Source of the DNA: Leeuwenhoekiella polynyae
GTDB lineage: Bacteria; Bacteroidota; Bacteroidia; Flavobacteriales; Flavobacteriaceae
Length of the DNA stretch: 64,000 nucleotides
Direction: 5' to 3' (one strand)
NCBI RefSeq assembly: GCF_042683665.1
Contig: NZ_JBHUOO010000024.1
Made by a program: the position numbers and the translations under genes. The notes below the pieces were generated by a model that did no database searches, was not told the origin of the DNA, and worked only from the letters and a program-made list of their open reading frames with translations. Shown piece by piece: positions 18,141 through 26,855 of the stretch; the first letter of the stretch is position 1, and every line of letters begins with the position of its first letter.

Positions 18141-18983
18141 ATGAAAACTACTCGTGCACTATTAAGAACCGGTCTTTTACTTTGTGTCCTGTTTGTTTCT
18201 TGTGAAGAAGTGATCGAACTCGATCTGGATACCCAAGAGCCTCAGCTTGTTATAGCAGGTTTTATCAGTGATGGTCAAGGACCGTACACCGTACGCATTA
18301 GTAGAAGCGTGGCTTTTTACGATACCAACAACTTTCCTGTGGAAGAACATGCAAACGTGCGTATTACGAGTGATGAAGGCATAACCGAAGTACTTACCCA
18401 AACGAGTCCGGGTGTCTATCAAACTGCTCACCTACGCGGGCAGCGCGGGGTAGCTTATACGTTAGACGTTGCTTTAGACGGGACGTCCTATTCTGCTACG
18501 AGCAGGATACCTGCTGAATCCATCGCATTAGACTCGATTCAGGTAGGCTATAAAAAGGCCTCTATATTTCAGGAAGCAGGTTATTATGCCATCGCATATT
18601 TTAAGGATCCACCTGATGTAGCCAATTATTACCGCCTGCAGGTCTTGGTGAATGGTGAAGAATATGTGTTTAGGGATGATGAAGAAACCGATGATGACGG
18701 AACTCGCGACACCAATTTCTGGTTGTTACGCGATAAATTCACCGATGGCAATGTGCAGGATTATGAATTTCCGCATCGGTTAGCACCCGGAGATACGTTA
18801 CATGTGAGGTTGCAACAAGTAGACCGCATTACTTTTGATTATTACCGAACTTTAGTTGATGTACTTTCCGGAGGTGGAATCGCTCCGGCCAATCCGATCA
18901 CGAATTGGGATCCCGAAGTCCTGGGTTATTTTGGAGCCCTTTCAGAAACCGAAACAACGGTTGTTGTACCGGAGGAGCAATAA
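18141..18983 (+). CDS. DUF4249 family lipoprotein
   Basis: A 280-residue lipoprotein (MKTTRALLRTGLLLCVLFVSCEE, lipobox Cys at residue 21). The mature start EVIELDLDTQEPQLVIAGFISDG is typical of DUF4249. ATG 18141 lies 1 bp after the receptor stop; an upstream in-frame ATG at 18006 would run inside the receptor and is rejected. It is presumably a surface or periplasmic accessory of the TonB receptor, for example in ligand capture. Confidence 0.88.
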   Translation: MKTTRALLRTGLLLCVLFVSCEEVIELDLDTQEPQLVIAGFISDGQGPYTVRISRSVAFYDTNNFPVEEHANVRITSDEGITEVLTQTSPGVYQTAHLRGQRGVAYTLDVALDGTSYSATSRIPAESIALDSIQVGYKKASIFQEAGYYAIAYFKDPPDVANYYRLQVLVNGEEYVFRDDEETDDDGTRDTNFWLLRDKFTDGNVQDYEFPHRLAPGDTLHVRLQQVDRITFDYYRTLVDVLSGGGIAPANPITNWDPEVLGYFGALSETETTVVVPEEQ

Positions 18984-18992
18984 ACGTGTGAA

Positions 18993-19035
18993 GGGGTAAA
19001 CTGGTTCAGACTTATTTTTGAACCCAGTATACCTC
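18993..19035 (+). terminator. Hairpin terminator after the TonB receptor/DUF4249 pair
   Basis: GGTAAACTGGTTCA (18995-19008) pairs with TGAACCCAGTATACC (19019-19033), with one mismatch and one bulge, starting about 10 bp after the DUF4249 stop. A T-containing tail follows. It fits a rho-independent terminator. Confidence 0.6.
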
Positions 19036-19129
19036 TTTAATAATTCTATTTTACATAATGTAAATTATAGAACATTTAATACTATTAGAATAATAGTACT
19101 TTTGAGTGCTATTTGATATAATTACAGAT

Positions 19130-19768
19130 CTAATTTACCTTTTTAATAACTCCAAACACAAGTTTATCACTGTCTGATGAAGATGAACGGTATAAATATG
19201 AATTGTCCTCCAGTATTTCAATAATCTCAACATCAATACGGTTTCCTATTTTTTCTTTGTCTTTATCCAAAGGAAGTTTAAGTGTTGTTAAAACATATTT
19301 GTTATCATCGATCCAATCTATTTTATAAACTTGACGTTGATCTTTATATCCTCTCTTTTCAATCTGTCGTTTTCTTCTTCTTAAGATACGCGTTCGATTA
19401 TAGGCTGCTTGAACATATTTAAATTCACCTTTTCTAAACTGCTTACATCTTTGTATGTCTTCACTTTTGAGAGAACTAGTTCTGTACTTTGGATTTACAA
19501 AATAATATACGGCTCTCCATTCTTCATTTAGCATCCTCATTGGATGTTTGAGTTTGCCATTCATAAAATGTTCTAGACATCCCTTTTGCCAACCTACGTT
19601 GTGATAGGTAGTCAAATCACTATTTATCTTGACATCATATCGTTTGCCGATACTATCAACTTTATATGTTATCACAACATTTTCTACTTTCTCAACATCT
19701 TCGACAAATGTTTGACAAATGGCTACTTGGTAGAATAGCAACATTAAAATTAGTGTACATCTGGTCAT
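19130..19768 (-). CDS. Exported protein of unknown function
   Basis: I take ATG 19768 as start (MTRCTLILMLLFYQVAICQTF), giving a signal peptide and a 212-residue protein. A longer frame starting at 19864 would add a second hydrophobic stretch and is less likely. The mature part contains VITYKVDSIGKRYDVKINSD and a Lys/Arg-rich middle (RTRILRRRKRQIEKRG). I do not recognise the family. It stands alone, convergent with the TonB operon. Confidence 0.65.
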   Translation of the reverse strand: MTRCTLILMLLFYQVAICQTFVEDVEKVENVVITYKVDSIGKRYDVKINSDLTTYHNVGWQKGCLEHFMNGKLKHPMRMLNEEWRAVYYFVNPKYRTSSLKSEDIQRCKQFRKGEFKYVQAAYNRTRILRRRKRQIEKRGYKDQRQVYKIDWIDDNKYVLTTLKLPLDKDKEKIGNRIDVEIIEILEDNSYLYRSSSSDSDKLVFGVIKKVN

Positions 19769-19895
19769 ATAACAAACTTGATAAAAAAGAAACAAATAAA
19801 GGCTGCACAAAACTTTTAAAACAACGCAGAAAATTATAGAACAAAAGTGTAATAATAGGCGCATTCTAACACTTTTATTTTCATTTATCTGTCAA

Positions 19896-20508
19896 CGTCA
19901 TCCTGAACTGGTTTCAGGATCTCATCCAACTGTCACGTTGAGCGTGTCACCTTGAGCTTGTCGAAGTGGAATCGATATGTCACCATGACTTTTCGATACA
20001 AATTATACTGCGTTAACACTTCGTATCATTCACTCCAACTCCGGTTCTACTAATTATTATCGTAAAATAATCTTTGAGTGACTGTTGCGATTTCTCAGGT
20101 GTTAAAAAGCTGCTTTGAACTGACTGCTCAAAATTTACGTATTCCATACAAGGACCCGGAATTTTTCAAATATGCGATTCTCAGGGATTGGGCTTTTTCG
20201 TTTTTTCAGGCATCTGGTTCCAAAGCTTAGGGATTAGGATTCTAGCCGTCTGTCAGATGATTGTCACATCGAGCGCAGTCGAGATGCTGTTGGTTTCTAT
20301 AAAGACTTTTCGATACAAATTATACTGCGTTGGTACTTCGTATCATTCACTTAAAGTCCGGTCTTTTTTACGTAAAGTCATTTCGACCTTAAAATCACTT
20401 ACGATTAAAACTAAAAAAACAGTTTTACGTTTAATATTCTTTATATGCTATGTACTTGTCAGACGTATTTGATGAGTGGTTGATGTGTCTTATTGTAGGG
20501 GTTAAATG
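19896..20508. repeat. Repeat-rich intergenic DNA
   Basis: This stretch holds the 'CATCCTGAACTGGTTTCAGGAT' type palindromic repeat family common in flavobacterial genomes (from 19896), and GTCACATCGAGCGCAGTCGAGATG-type arms near 20265. A 48-bp near-identical pair lies at 19987-20034 and 20304-20351 (GACTTTTCGATACAAATTAT ...). Related pieces recur at 62,703-62,848. No credible gene; the 94-codon plus-strand frame at 20188-20472 runs through repeats. Confidence 0.7.
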
Positions 20509-20574
20509 GGCTTATACACGGGTAAACCCCGGCTGATTTACGGGTGAACTATGGATAAATTATGGTTGAAGAAT
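20509..20574. repeat. 11-bp-period array downstream of the 20,605 gene
   Basis: Six consecutive 11-bp units each begin with GG: GGCTTATACAC, GGGTAAACCCC, GGCTGATTTAC, GGGTGAACTAT, GGATAAATTAT, GGTTGAAGAAT. The period is exact and the unit sequence degenerate. It begins 30 bp past the stop of the minus-strand gene at 20605. The same arrangement follows its paralogue at 60063-60140. Confidence 0.7.
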
Positions 20575-20604
20575 GCTTTGTGAAGTACTATAAAACGGTT
20601 TTGA

Positions 20605-21444
20605 TCAATAAACCGCAATGCATTGCATCGCATTATGGGTAGCAAATGCTTCTAATTCATCATTGATTTTTAAACCAAAACGAATTCCCAACCAGATGGT
20701 ATGCGCGGTTTTTTTAGCAACATCTTTCATTGTAAATATCGGATAAGGATCCTCTAAATACGCCCACGTGTAAAGATGTTCATTATAAAACGGAATATTA
20801 AATTCCAGCGGAGTCGGAATTTTATCAAGTGGTATCGGAGGAGTTGGCATCACGAGATTAGGCAATTCTTCTGGTGGTGTATCTGAAGTGTATTTCTGCT
20901 GCTTTTTGTTATATGTATATGGGGAAACGTTATTGCGAATCATTAGCAATTGAAAATGACTGGCTGAATTGGGTATTTTTAAATGCTGCTTTTTTAATCC
21001 GGAAAGCGAGATCAAAACACTTGTTGGGTTTTGTATCAGCTTCGGCTGAAATCGCAGTCTGTCTGAGAGGCTGTTTTGTGTGTTCAAATCCAAACCAACA
21101 AGTTGATTGGGAGCATTGCACGCGTTCACATTGCGCTCCCCTTTTGGTCCCCTACCTGCTTTGCATATTTTAAGACAACGGCTTGTGAGTCGGTTATTAA
21201 AGGAATGGTCCTTAAAATCTTCCAAGTCGGGTAAAAGCCCTATTCGGATGGCTTTGGCATATGAGGAAGCACCGCCCAACTCTTTATTGTTTTTTCTAAC
21301 CGCTTTAAAGTGGGGATCGTTTTGAATTTGTTCTTTAGCAGGTGGCGCCGTTTTTCGGCATACCCATTCGCCATTTAAGGTGTAATACGTAATTCCGTCA
21401 ATGGTACCTTTAAAATTCCCGAGGTTTGATGTTGGTTTTGCCAT
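20605..21444 (-). CDS. Conserved Bacteroidota protein of unknown function (paralogue of 60174-61001)
   Basis: A 279-residue protein starting MAKPTSNLGNFKGTIDGITYY and ending AMQCIAVY. The first 105 residues (LNGEWVCRKTAPP, NDPHFKAVRKNNKELGGASSYAKAIR) and the last 30 are close to the 275-aa protein at 60174-61001; the middle is diverged. The N-part resembles small Bacteroidota proteins of the 'MAKQKG...GTIGDITFYK...NDPAFARTRENGAEFG' kind, of no known function. It has no signal peptide. An AAAAGGCT element precedes the ATG. Both copies carry an 11-bp-period array just downstream. Confidence 0.75.
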   Translation of the reverse strand: MAKPTSNLGNFKGTIDGITYYTLNGEWVCRKTAPPAKEQIQNDPHFKAVRKNNKELGGASSYAKAIRIGLLPDLEDFKDHSFNNRLTSRCLKICKAGRGPKGERNVNACNAPNQLVGLDLNTQNSLSDRLRFQPKLIQNPTSVLISLSGLKKQHLKIPNSASHFQLLMIRNNVSPYTYNKKQQKYTSDTPPEELPNLVMPTPPIPLDKIPTPLEFNIPFYNEHLYTWAYLEDPYPIFTMKDVAKKTAHTIWLGIRFGLKINDELEAFATHNAMQCIAVY

Positions 21445-21536
21445 AGCCTTTTGAATTTGAGTCCTTTAAATTAGTGTATTATTCTGACTTTGTCAAGCGT
21501 AAGTGATTTATATAGTGTTATTTATGAAATTGATAA

Positions 21537-22848
21537 TGAGGGTTCGAGAGGGATTATTGCTTGTTGTGTATTTCGTGTTTAGTATTGCGGATTTTTTAAA
21601 GTGGGAGTTGAGCTGTATTCTCCTCATCCCCAACCCTTCTCCCTCTGGAGAAGGGAGCTAATTTTTGGAAGGAATAGTGTTTACCGTTCAATTTGGCTTT
21701 GTGGCTGTAGTTTTTCGTTTTCGGCGAGACTTGGGATGTGAGACGTTGGAACTATTCTCCTCATCCCCAGCCTTCCACCCTGACTTCTTTTTTAGGGTCG
21801 TAGGAGGAGCTGGTATTTAAAAACGCACGCGATGCAATAGTGCGGGAGCGGGGAATAATGAGGGTTCGAGAGGAATTGTGGCTTGTTGGGTATTTCGTAT
21901 TCAGTATTGCGAATATTTTAAAGTGGGAGTTGAGATGTATTCTCCTCATCCCCAACCCTTCTCCCTCTGGAGAAGGGAGCTGATTTTTGGAAGGAATAGT
22001 GTTTACCGTTCAAATTGTCTTTGTGGGCTGTGGTTTTTCGTTTTCGGTGAGACTGGGATGTGAGACGTTGGAACTATTCTCCTCATCCCCAACCTTCCAC
22101 CCGGACTTCTTTTTTAGGGTCGTAGGAGGAGCTGGTATTTAAAAACGCACGCGATGCAATCGTGCGGGAACGGGGAATAATGAGGGTTCGAGAGGAATTG
22201 TGGCTTGTTGGGTATTTCGTATTCAGTATTGCGAATATTTTAAAGTGGGAGTTGAGCTGTGAGAAGTTTTCTCCTCATCCCCAACCCTTCTCCCTCTGGA
22301 GAAGGGAGCTGATTTTTGGAAGGAATAGTGTTTACCGTTCAAATTGTCTTTGTGGGCTGTGGTTTTTTGTTTTCGGTGAGACTTGGTGGGATGTGAGACG
22401 TTGGAACTATTCTCCTCATCCCCAGCCTTCCACCCTGACTTCTTTTTTAGGGTCGGAGCGGGAGTTGGTTCATAAAGGCACTCGCGATGCAATCGCGCGG
22501 GAACGGGGAATAATGAGGGTTCGAGAGGAATTGTGGCTTGTTGGGTATTTCGTATTCAGTATTGCGGATATTTTAAAGTGAGAGTTGAGCTGTGAAAAGT
22601 ATTCTCCTCATCCCCAACCCTTCTCCCTCTGGAGAAGGGAGCTGATTTTTGGAAGGAATAGTGTTTACCGTTCAAATTGGCTTTGTGGCTGTGGTTTTTC
22701 GTTTTCGGTGAGACTTGGGATGTGAGACCTTGGAACTCTTCTCCTCATCCCCAGCCTTCCACCCGGACTTCTTTTTTAGGGTCGTAGGAGGAGCTGGTAT
22801 GTAAAACGCACGCGATGCAATCGTGCGGGAACGAGGGATAGAAGGTTC
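21537..22848. repeat. Four-copy tandem repeat, unit about 322 bp
   Basis: Units start (TGAGGGTTCGAGAG) at 21537, 21859, 22181 and 22514, so the spacings are 322, 322 and 333 bp. Each holds a perfect hairpin CCTTCTCC-CTCT-GGAGAAGG (within 21634-21655, 21956-21977, 22285-22306 and 22618-22639), a block CTTCTTTTTTAGGGTCG, and a CGCACG...CGTGCG hairpin near its end. The units are very similar, so the array is young or kept homogenised. A broken trace of the unit occurs near 62,467-62,530. Open frames inside it are side effects of the repetition. Confidence 0.9.
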
Positions 22849-24157
22849 ATGAGTTCTTGTGAAATACTAATCACGTGAGTAAAGAATAGTATTAAAAACT
22901 TCAATTCATATTCCCTTTCTTTTTTAGCTCCCTATCTGATACTGATATTGGAGTTCGTGAACCTCTGTCGGTTTGCATCGCCCAAAAAAGAAACCAAAAA
23001 CGCTAGGCTTACATGAGCTTCTCTAAATTTTTTGTTCACTCCGCTGCATACGCTTAACTCGGCCGCTGCTCTCAGACAGAACCGCCTGCTACGCTCGTTC
23101 TCTGCAAATTTAACGAGAACCTCCTAATAGGCCGGTACTTACGTTTGAATAAACTTGAACTTCTATTTATATTTCTGTTCATTTTTTACTCAGCGTATAT
23201 ATTGTACGGGACTTCGTGAATCTGCGATTTCCATCGATGAAAAAACGAACCAAAAAAATCTAGGCTTATTTTTACATCCTTGAAAACTACGCAAATCCTT
23301 TATCGTGCGGATAGCAAACCGCTGCGCCTGTGCATTCCTCTCGTTCCACTCGTCGGATGCAGGCCTCCACTGCCCCGCGCTGCAGGCTTCACTTGTTTTA
23401 CTACGGATCTAAAAAGTAGGCCGGTGCTGACATTTTAATAGGTATTCTTTAGAATAGATAACTTCAAACTTAAATAAGTAAAGCCGATTACAAATTCTTT
23501 TGATTCAGAATGTATTTTAAGTTGCCTTGAATTTTGATCTTAGACGAGTAAAGAAAATGTACAGAACATGCTATAGAAACTTGAACTTCTATTTATATTT
23601 CTGTTCATTTTTTACTCAGGCGCATATAGTGTACGGGACTTCGTGAATCTGCGATTTCCATCGATGAAAAAACGAACCAAAAAAATCTAGGCTTATTTTT
23701 ACATCCTTGAAAACTACGCAAATCCTTTATCGTGCGGATAGCAAACCGCTGCGCTAAGCTATCCTCCACTGCCCCGCGCTACAGGCTTCGCTTGTTTTAC
23801 TACGGATCTAAAAAGTAGGCCGGTGCTGATGTTTTAATAAACTTGAACTTCTAGTTGTGTTTCTGTTCTTTTGCCTTGATGCCAAAGAACCAAAAGATCA
23901 AGGCTGCAGTATACTTTGGAAACGGACGAATGTTAAGAAAACGTCTTGAAGATGTTTTTAATGAGTAGCGAGCCTGTGGCGCTGGAGCTCACTCGCTATA
24001 TTCTGGAAAGGAGGCTTACCCCTTAAAATGCTTTGAATAAGTTTTAATAATTTATGTAACCCATAAGCCTTACTACTTCTACTCCAGAATATAAACGCTC
24101 CTTTTACCTATAGTTTTAACCAAAGTCTACTGAGGCCGTTTGCACTTAAATTCATGT
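22849..24157. repeat. Cluster of dispersed repeat elements
   Basis: No gene. Two long related copies lie at 23154-23441 and 23580-23840 (start CTTGAACTTCTATTTATATT, end TAGGCCGGTGCTGA); the second lacks about 35 bp in the middle. Shortened relatives with the same ends lie at about 22975-23150 and 23848-23960. All contain 'GAACCAAAAA...AGGCTT' and 'GCGG/CCGCTGCGC' parts and end in AGGCCGGT. Related ends recur near 24,330 and, weakly, at 59,760-59,935. Confidence 0.75.
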
Positions 24158-24283
24158 TTTATTGGCGCCGCCAAAGGGTTTAATACCCCGAGGCTTGCCT
24201 CGAAATTGAAAATTTGTTTCTAATGAATGCCTCGTGGGCCTGCCTTTGTCGGCAGACAGGCTTGCCCCGAGGTAGTTTACTTT
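24158..24283. repeat. Dispersed 126-bp element, copy 2
   Basis: Near-identical to 15543-15668 in the same orientation, with one changed base in the left arm (GCCGCCAAAGG for GCCGACAAAGG). It lies 109 bp from the 3' end of the S41 peptidase gene. Confidence 0.8.
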
Positions 24284-24391
24284 TTTTAGACAGGACTATT
24301 CTTTAAGGCTCTGCCGTAAATTTAAATAGAACCTTCTGGTATGCCGGTACTGGGGTTTGAATAAGCATCTTTAGAGTTTAAGGATAATTGA

Positions 24392-26038
24392 TTAAATCTC
24401 CGTTAAAAGTTCTTGAGCCGCTACCCCTACTCCATCCGGATCTAAAGTGATGGCCTTGTGGAGTGCTTCTTTTGCTTTCTGGGTATTTCCGGTGGCGATA
24501 TAGGATTCGCCGAGGTGTTTGTACGCATTTGCGGAATCTGGAAATAGGTTTAAAACCGTAGCAAATACCTGTATTGCTGCCTGAACTTGTGGTCCGCGTC
24601 CACTTTGCAGCAAGAGGTTTCCTTGTTTGATGAGTTCGTTCTCAAAATCACAAAAGGCATACAACGGGTCCTGAATCATTCTAGGAAGTTCTTCTGCCAG
24701 TTTATGAGCTTGCCCTGAGAAATACAGTTCTTTTACGTAATCCATGGGTCTGGGTTTAAAATCGGGTTCGTCAAAGGCTAATGCGGCTTCTAATACCGGA
24801 TCCTGATTGGTACGGTACTCCTCAAAAGTCATCGCAACCGGAAGACTCGGAGCCATCCATTCAGCATTTTCCAGAGCGGGTTTGTCCTGCCACCATAAAT
24901 ACGATACTGCGATCTCGATACCGCTATTGGGCAGGGTTACCGGACGGTTATCTCCCCAAAAATTGAGGTTCTCTGCGGTGGGCTCTCCCACAAAAATAAC
25001 ATTCGTATAGTTGTCGAGTTCGTTTACCAGATTTTGACAGGCGGAAAAGGTGCGTTTGCCAATGATTACAAACAGCTTTCCTATCTGATTGATGTGTTCC
25101 GTTTGAAGGAGTTCTTTGATGATGTCTTTATTCAGGTAGTTGTTTCCGCCACCGTTTAGCCGCAAATCGATGATCAGTTTTTGGGCATCCTTTGCTACCA
25201 CTTCCTCTAAAACACGGGCGTAAAAATCTTTAGTAGATTCTCCAGGTTCATCCTGAATTCTGCTGTGCCTAACGTACATTGCCTGTTCTTCGGTTAAAAA
25301 TTCTTCAAAGTACACCTTATCCAGATGCTGTAAATACAAGGGTGTGGTTTCCTGATCTCTTGCCGATAACCAACTGGTATCCGGAGTGACAAAACCCCGC
25401 TCTGTGGGTATGCTTTTGCCTTTTGGTAATGCTGTAAAGGTTTGGTTGAAGACCCTACCGTTTTTTTCCAGCTTGAGGGTTACGGTATCTTGAAGGCTTT
25501 GGGTTAGGTGTTGCGCGTGTACAATTTCCGGATAGCGCAGGTTGTTGATTCCATAGGCTTTAAAATATTGTGCGTTTTCTGCCGGAACTGTGGGTTCGAT
25601 GGCTTTTAAGGCTTCGGCAATGGGTGTTCCTGCTACGGCCAGTACCTTCGCTCCTACGGCTTCCGGATAGTCTTTGTGGGTACCCTCCATATAGATTCCA
25701 TCTTCAAATGCGTATAAATTGTACGGAAATTGAGCAAATTCCACCGGTTTTTGCCAAAAACTCAGGTGTGTATGTCCGTATTTGAAGGATGCAACCAATC
25801 GGGAGATGCCCACGATGATTTCGTGATCCTGTAAATTTGGGATTTCCGCGTAGAGGGTTTCCACTTCCCGGTCAAAAGCCTCCGGGCTTGTTTTTACAAA
25901 CAGAAAGGGATAGTCCTCGTGAATGGTATTCTGAAAAAACCGCAGGTCTTCCTGCCACGGCGTAGCCCTTCGGTTTTCTTGTGCAACCCCTTGAAGGGCC
26001 AGGAATAGATTGAGTAGTATAAGAATTAATTTAACCAT
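24392..26038 (-). CDS. S41 family peptidase with C-terminal TPR repeats
   Basis: A 548-residue protein from ATG 26038, with signal peptide MVKLILILLNLFLALQGVAQ; a longer frame from 26140 would hide it. The catalytic domain carries KLIIDLRLNGGGNN, then IGKRTFSACQNLVNEL with the S41 nucleophile Ser at about residue 331, and FVGEPTAENLNFWGD. Two TPR-like helical pairs close the protein (SANAYKHLGESYIATGNTQKA). It is expected to be a periplasmic or outer-membrane C-terminal-processing-type protease. The upstream region has twin palindromes and originally faced a LuxR gene; a truncated duplicate of its 5' part lies at 58296-58699. Confidence 0.9.
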   Translation of the reverse strand: MVKLILILLNLFLALQGVAQENRRATPWQEDLRFFQNTIHEDYPFLFVKTSPEAFDREVETLYAEIPNLQDHEIIVGISRLVASFKYGHTHLSFWQKPVEFAQFPYNLYAFEDGIYMEGTHKDYPEAVGAKVLAVAGTPIAEALKAIEPTVPAENAQYFKAYGINNLRYPEIVHAQHLTQSLQDTVTLKLEKNGRVFNQTFTALPKGKSIPTERGFVTPDTSWLSARDQETTPLYLQHLDKVYFEEFLTEEQAMYVRHSRIQDEPGESTKDFYARVLEEVVAKDAQKLIIDLRLNGGGNNYLNKDIIKELLQTEHINQIGKLFVIIGKRTFSACQNLVNELDNYTNVIFVGEPTAENLNFWGDNRPVTLPNSGIEIAVSYLWWQDKPALENAEWMAPSLPVAMTFEEYRTNQDPVLEAALAFDEPDFKPRPMDYVKELYFSGQAHKLAEELPRMIQDPLYAFCDFENELIKQGNLLLQSGRGPQVQAAIQVFATVLNLFPDSANAYKHLGESYIATGNTQKAKEALHKAITLDPDGVGVAAQELLTEI

Positions 26039-26296
26039 CGTTATTTGGATTGATGAATGAATAGTAAAATTGCCAAGGGGCAATCCCAAAAAGATATTAA
26101 AAGGAAACCGCTTTTGATTCCTCAGCAAGTCTGACCGCATTTAAATCTCGATTATGGGGTAAAGTTATGGTTATCAATTTGTTAATATGCTACCCGCACG
26201 AGTAGTTTTTAAAAATAACCGGTTTCATAGAAAAATATTTAGATCGTTAAAACTACCCTCAGGAGTAGTGTGTAGAAAAGGTATATTTGTTAGTAT
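25633..26296. repeat. Direct repeat flanking the 32-kb block, left copy
   Basis: About 660 bp (S41 5' end, its leader, the divergent control region and the first bases before the LuxR start) are repeated at 58298-58955 in the same orientation. Identity is very high from the peptidase residues QDLRFFQ... outward through TTAGTAT just before the LuxR start. It is lower in the part where the right copy has become a pseudogene. Confidence 0.85.
26190..26268. promoter_or_regulatory. Twin palindromic operators, left copy
   Basis: CTACCCGCACGAGTAG (26190-26205) and CTACCCTCAGGAGTAG (26253-26268) share the consensus CTACCC-CA-GAGTAG; the second lies in a longer palindrome ACTACCCTCAGGAGTAGT. Start-to-start distance is 63 bp, six helical turns. 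A TATATTTG box (Bacteroidota -7 type, TAnnTTTG) lies at 26282-26289. The sites are the likely targets of the LuxR regulator whose gene survives at 58956 and may control the S41 peptidase here. Confidence 0.6.
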
Positions 26297-26358
26297 AGTT
26301 GGGTGTTGCGACGCTTTATGAAGCGATCTCGTATGCTACGGTCAATAAATTACTAGCA
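26297..26358 (+). pseudogene. LuxR 3'-end relic
   Basis: Directly after the TTAGTAT leader, where the LuxR start codon should be, the sequence jumps to GTTGGGTGTTGCGACGCTTT, matching the last 20 codons of the LuxR gene (intact copy near 59654-59714). About 700 bp of the gene is deleted. The wording GGGTGTTGCGACG matches the relic at 62558-62656 better than the intact gene, so it derives from a LuxR paralogue. Confidence 0.75.
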
Positions 26359-26618
26359 ATGTATCGTTATTCAAGGTTTAAAATTAATGGGATAAGCCTA
26401 GGGCTTTGTCTGGGTGTCCTCTAGTTTGTGTATGGGGAGTTTTACCCCAGTCTTCAGGTAGCCGTATCATAGGCTTCATAGTTGCAAGTATGCATCTCAT
26501 ACCATAAATTAGTGTCACAAATTATATATGGTTTTTACTTTTCATATACTATTTTGAATTTAGTTTTAAATAACTCTCTTTTTATAAAAAAAGAAACAAG
26601 AAATTAAGGCTTTTGCAA

Positions 26619-26762
26619 TCATTTGTTTTTTAATGCTTTAAAATTAATCATAAGCATATTTAGCACATCAATTTCCAATTTTACCAAAATATAATCAGTA
26701 CCTATTTGATAAGCCTTTACTCCAGAATCACTATCTCTATTTTTAATCACCACAATCATCAT
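26619..26762 (-). pseudogene. Receiver-domain (response regulator) fragment
   Basis: A 47-codon frame, MMIVVIKNRDSDSGVKAYQI followed by GTDYILVKLEIDVLNML, matches the last third of a REC domain: the loop with 'AxDxxxxxxKAYxxGADDYIxKPFEIDVL' including the Lys. The upstream phospho-acceptor part and any output domain are absent, and the Pro after the Lys is lost. It lies in the 500-bp non-coding stretch 26,359-26,855, where I see nothing else but a GAAACAAGAAATTAAGGC repeat-like piece. Confidence 0.5.
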
Positions 26763-26855
26763 ATTTTAGAAATTAAAAGGATTCTTTGGATGATTATTTG
26801 TAAATAATTTTTCTAATAGTCAACATTCACATATCTTCTACCCTAAAAACAGTAC

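Noticed and set aside
20188..20472. A 94-codon plus-strand frame
   Set aside because: It runs through dispersed repeats and has no family or start signal.
22162..22581. A 139-codon plus-strand frame in the tandem repeat, and similar frames on both strands
   Set aside because: The predicted peptide merely repeats with the DNA unit and is interrupted by hairpins; no family or start signal.
21537..22848. CRISPR array
   Set aside because: Units are about 322 bp with no short repeat/spacer alternation and there are no cas genes.
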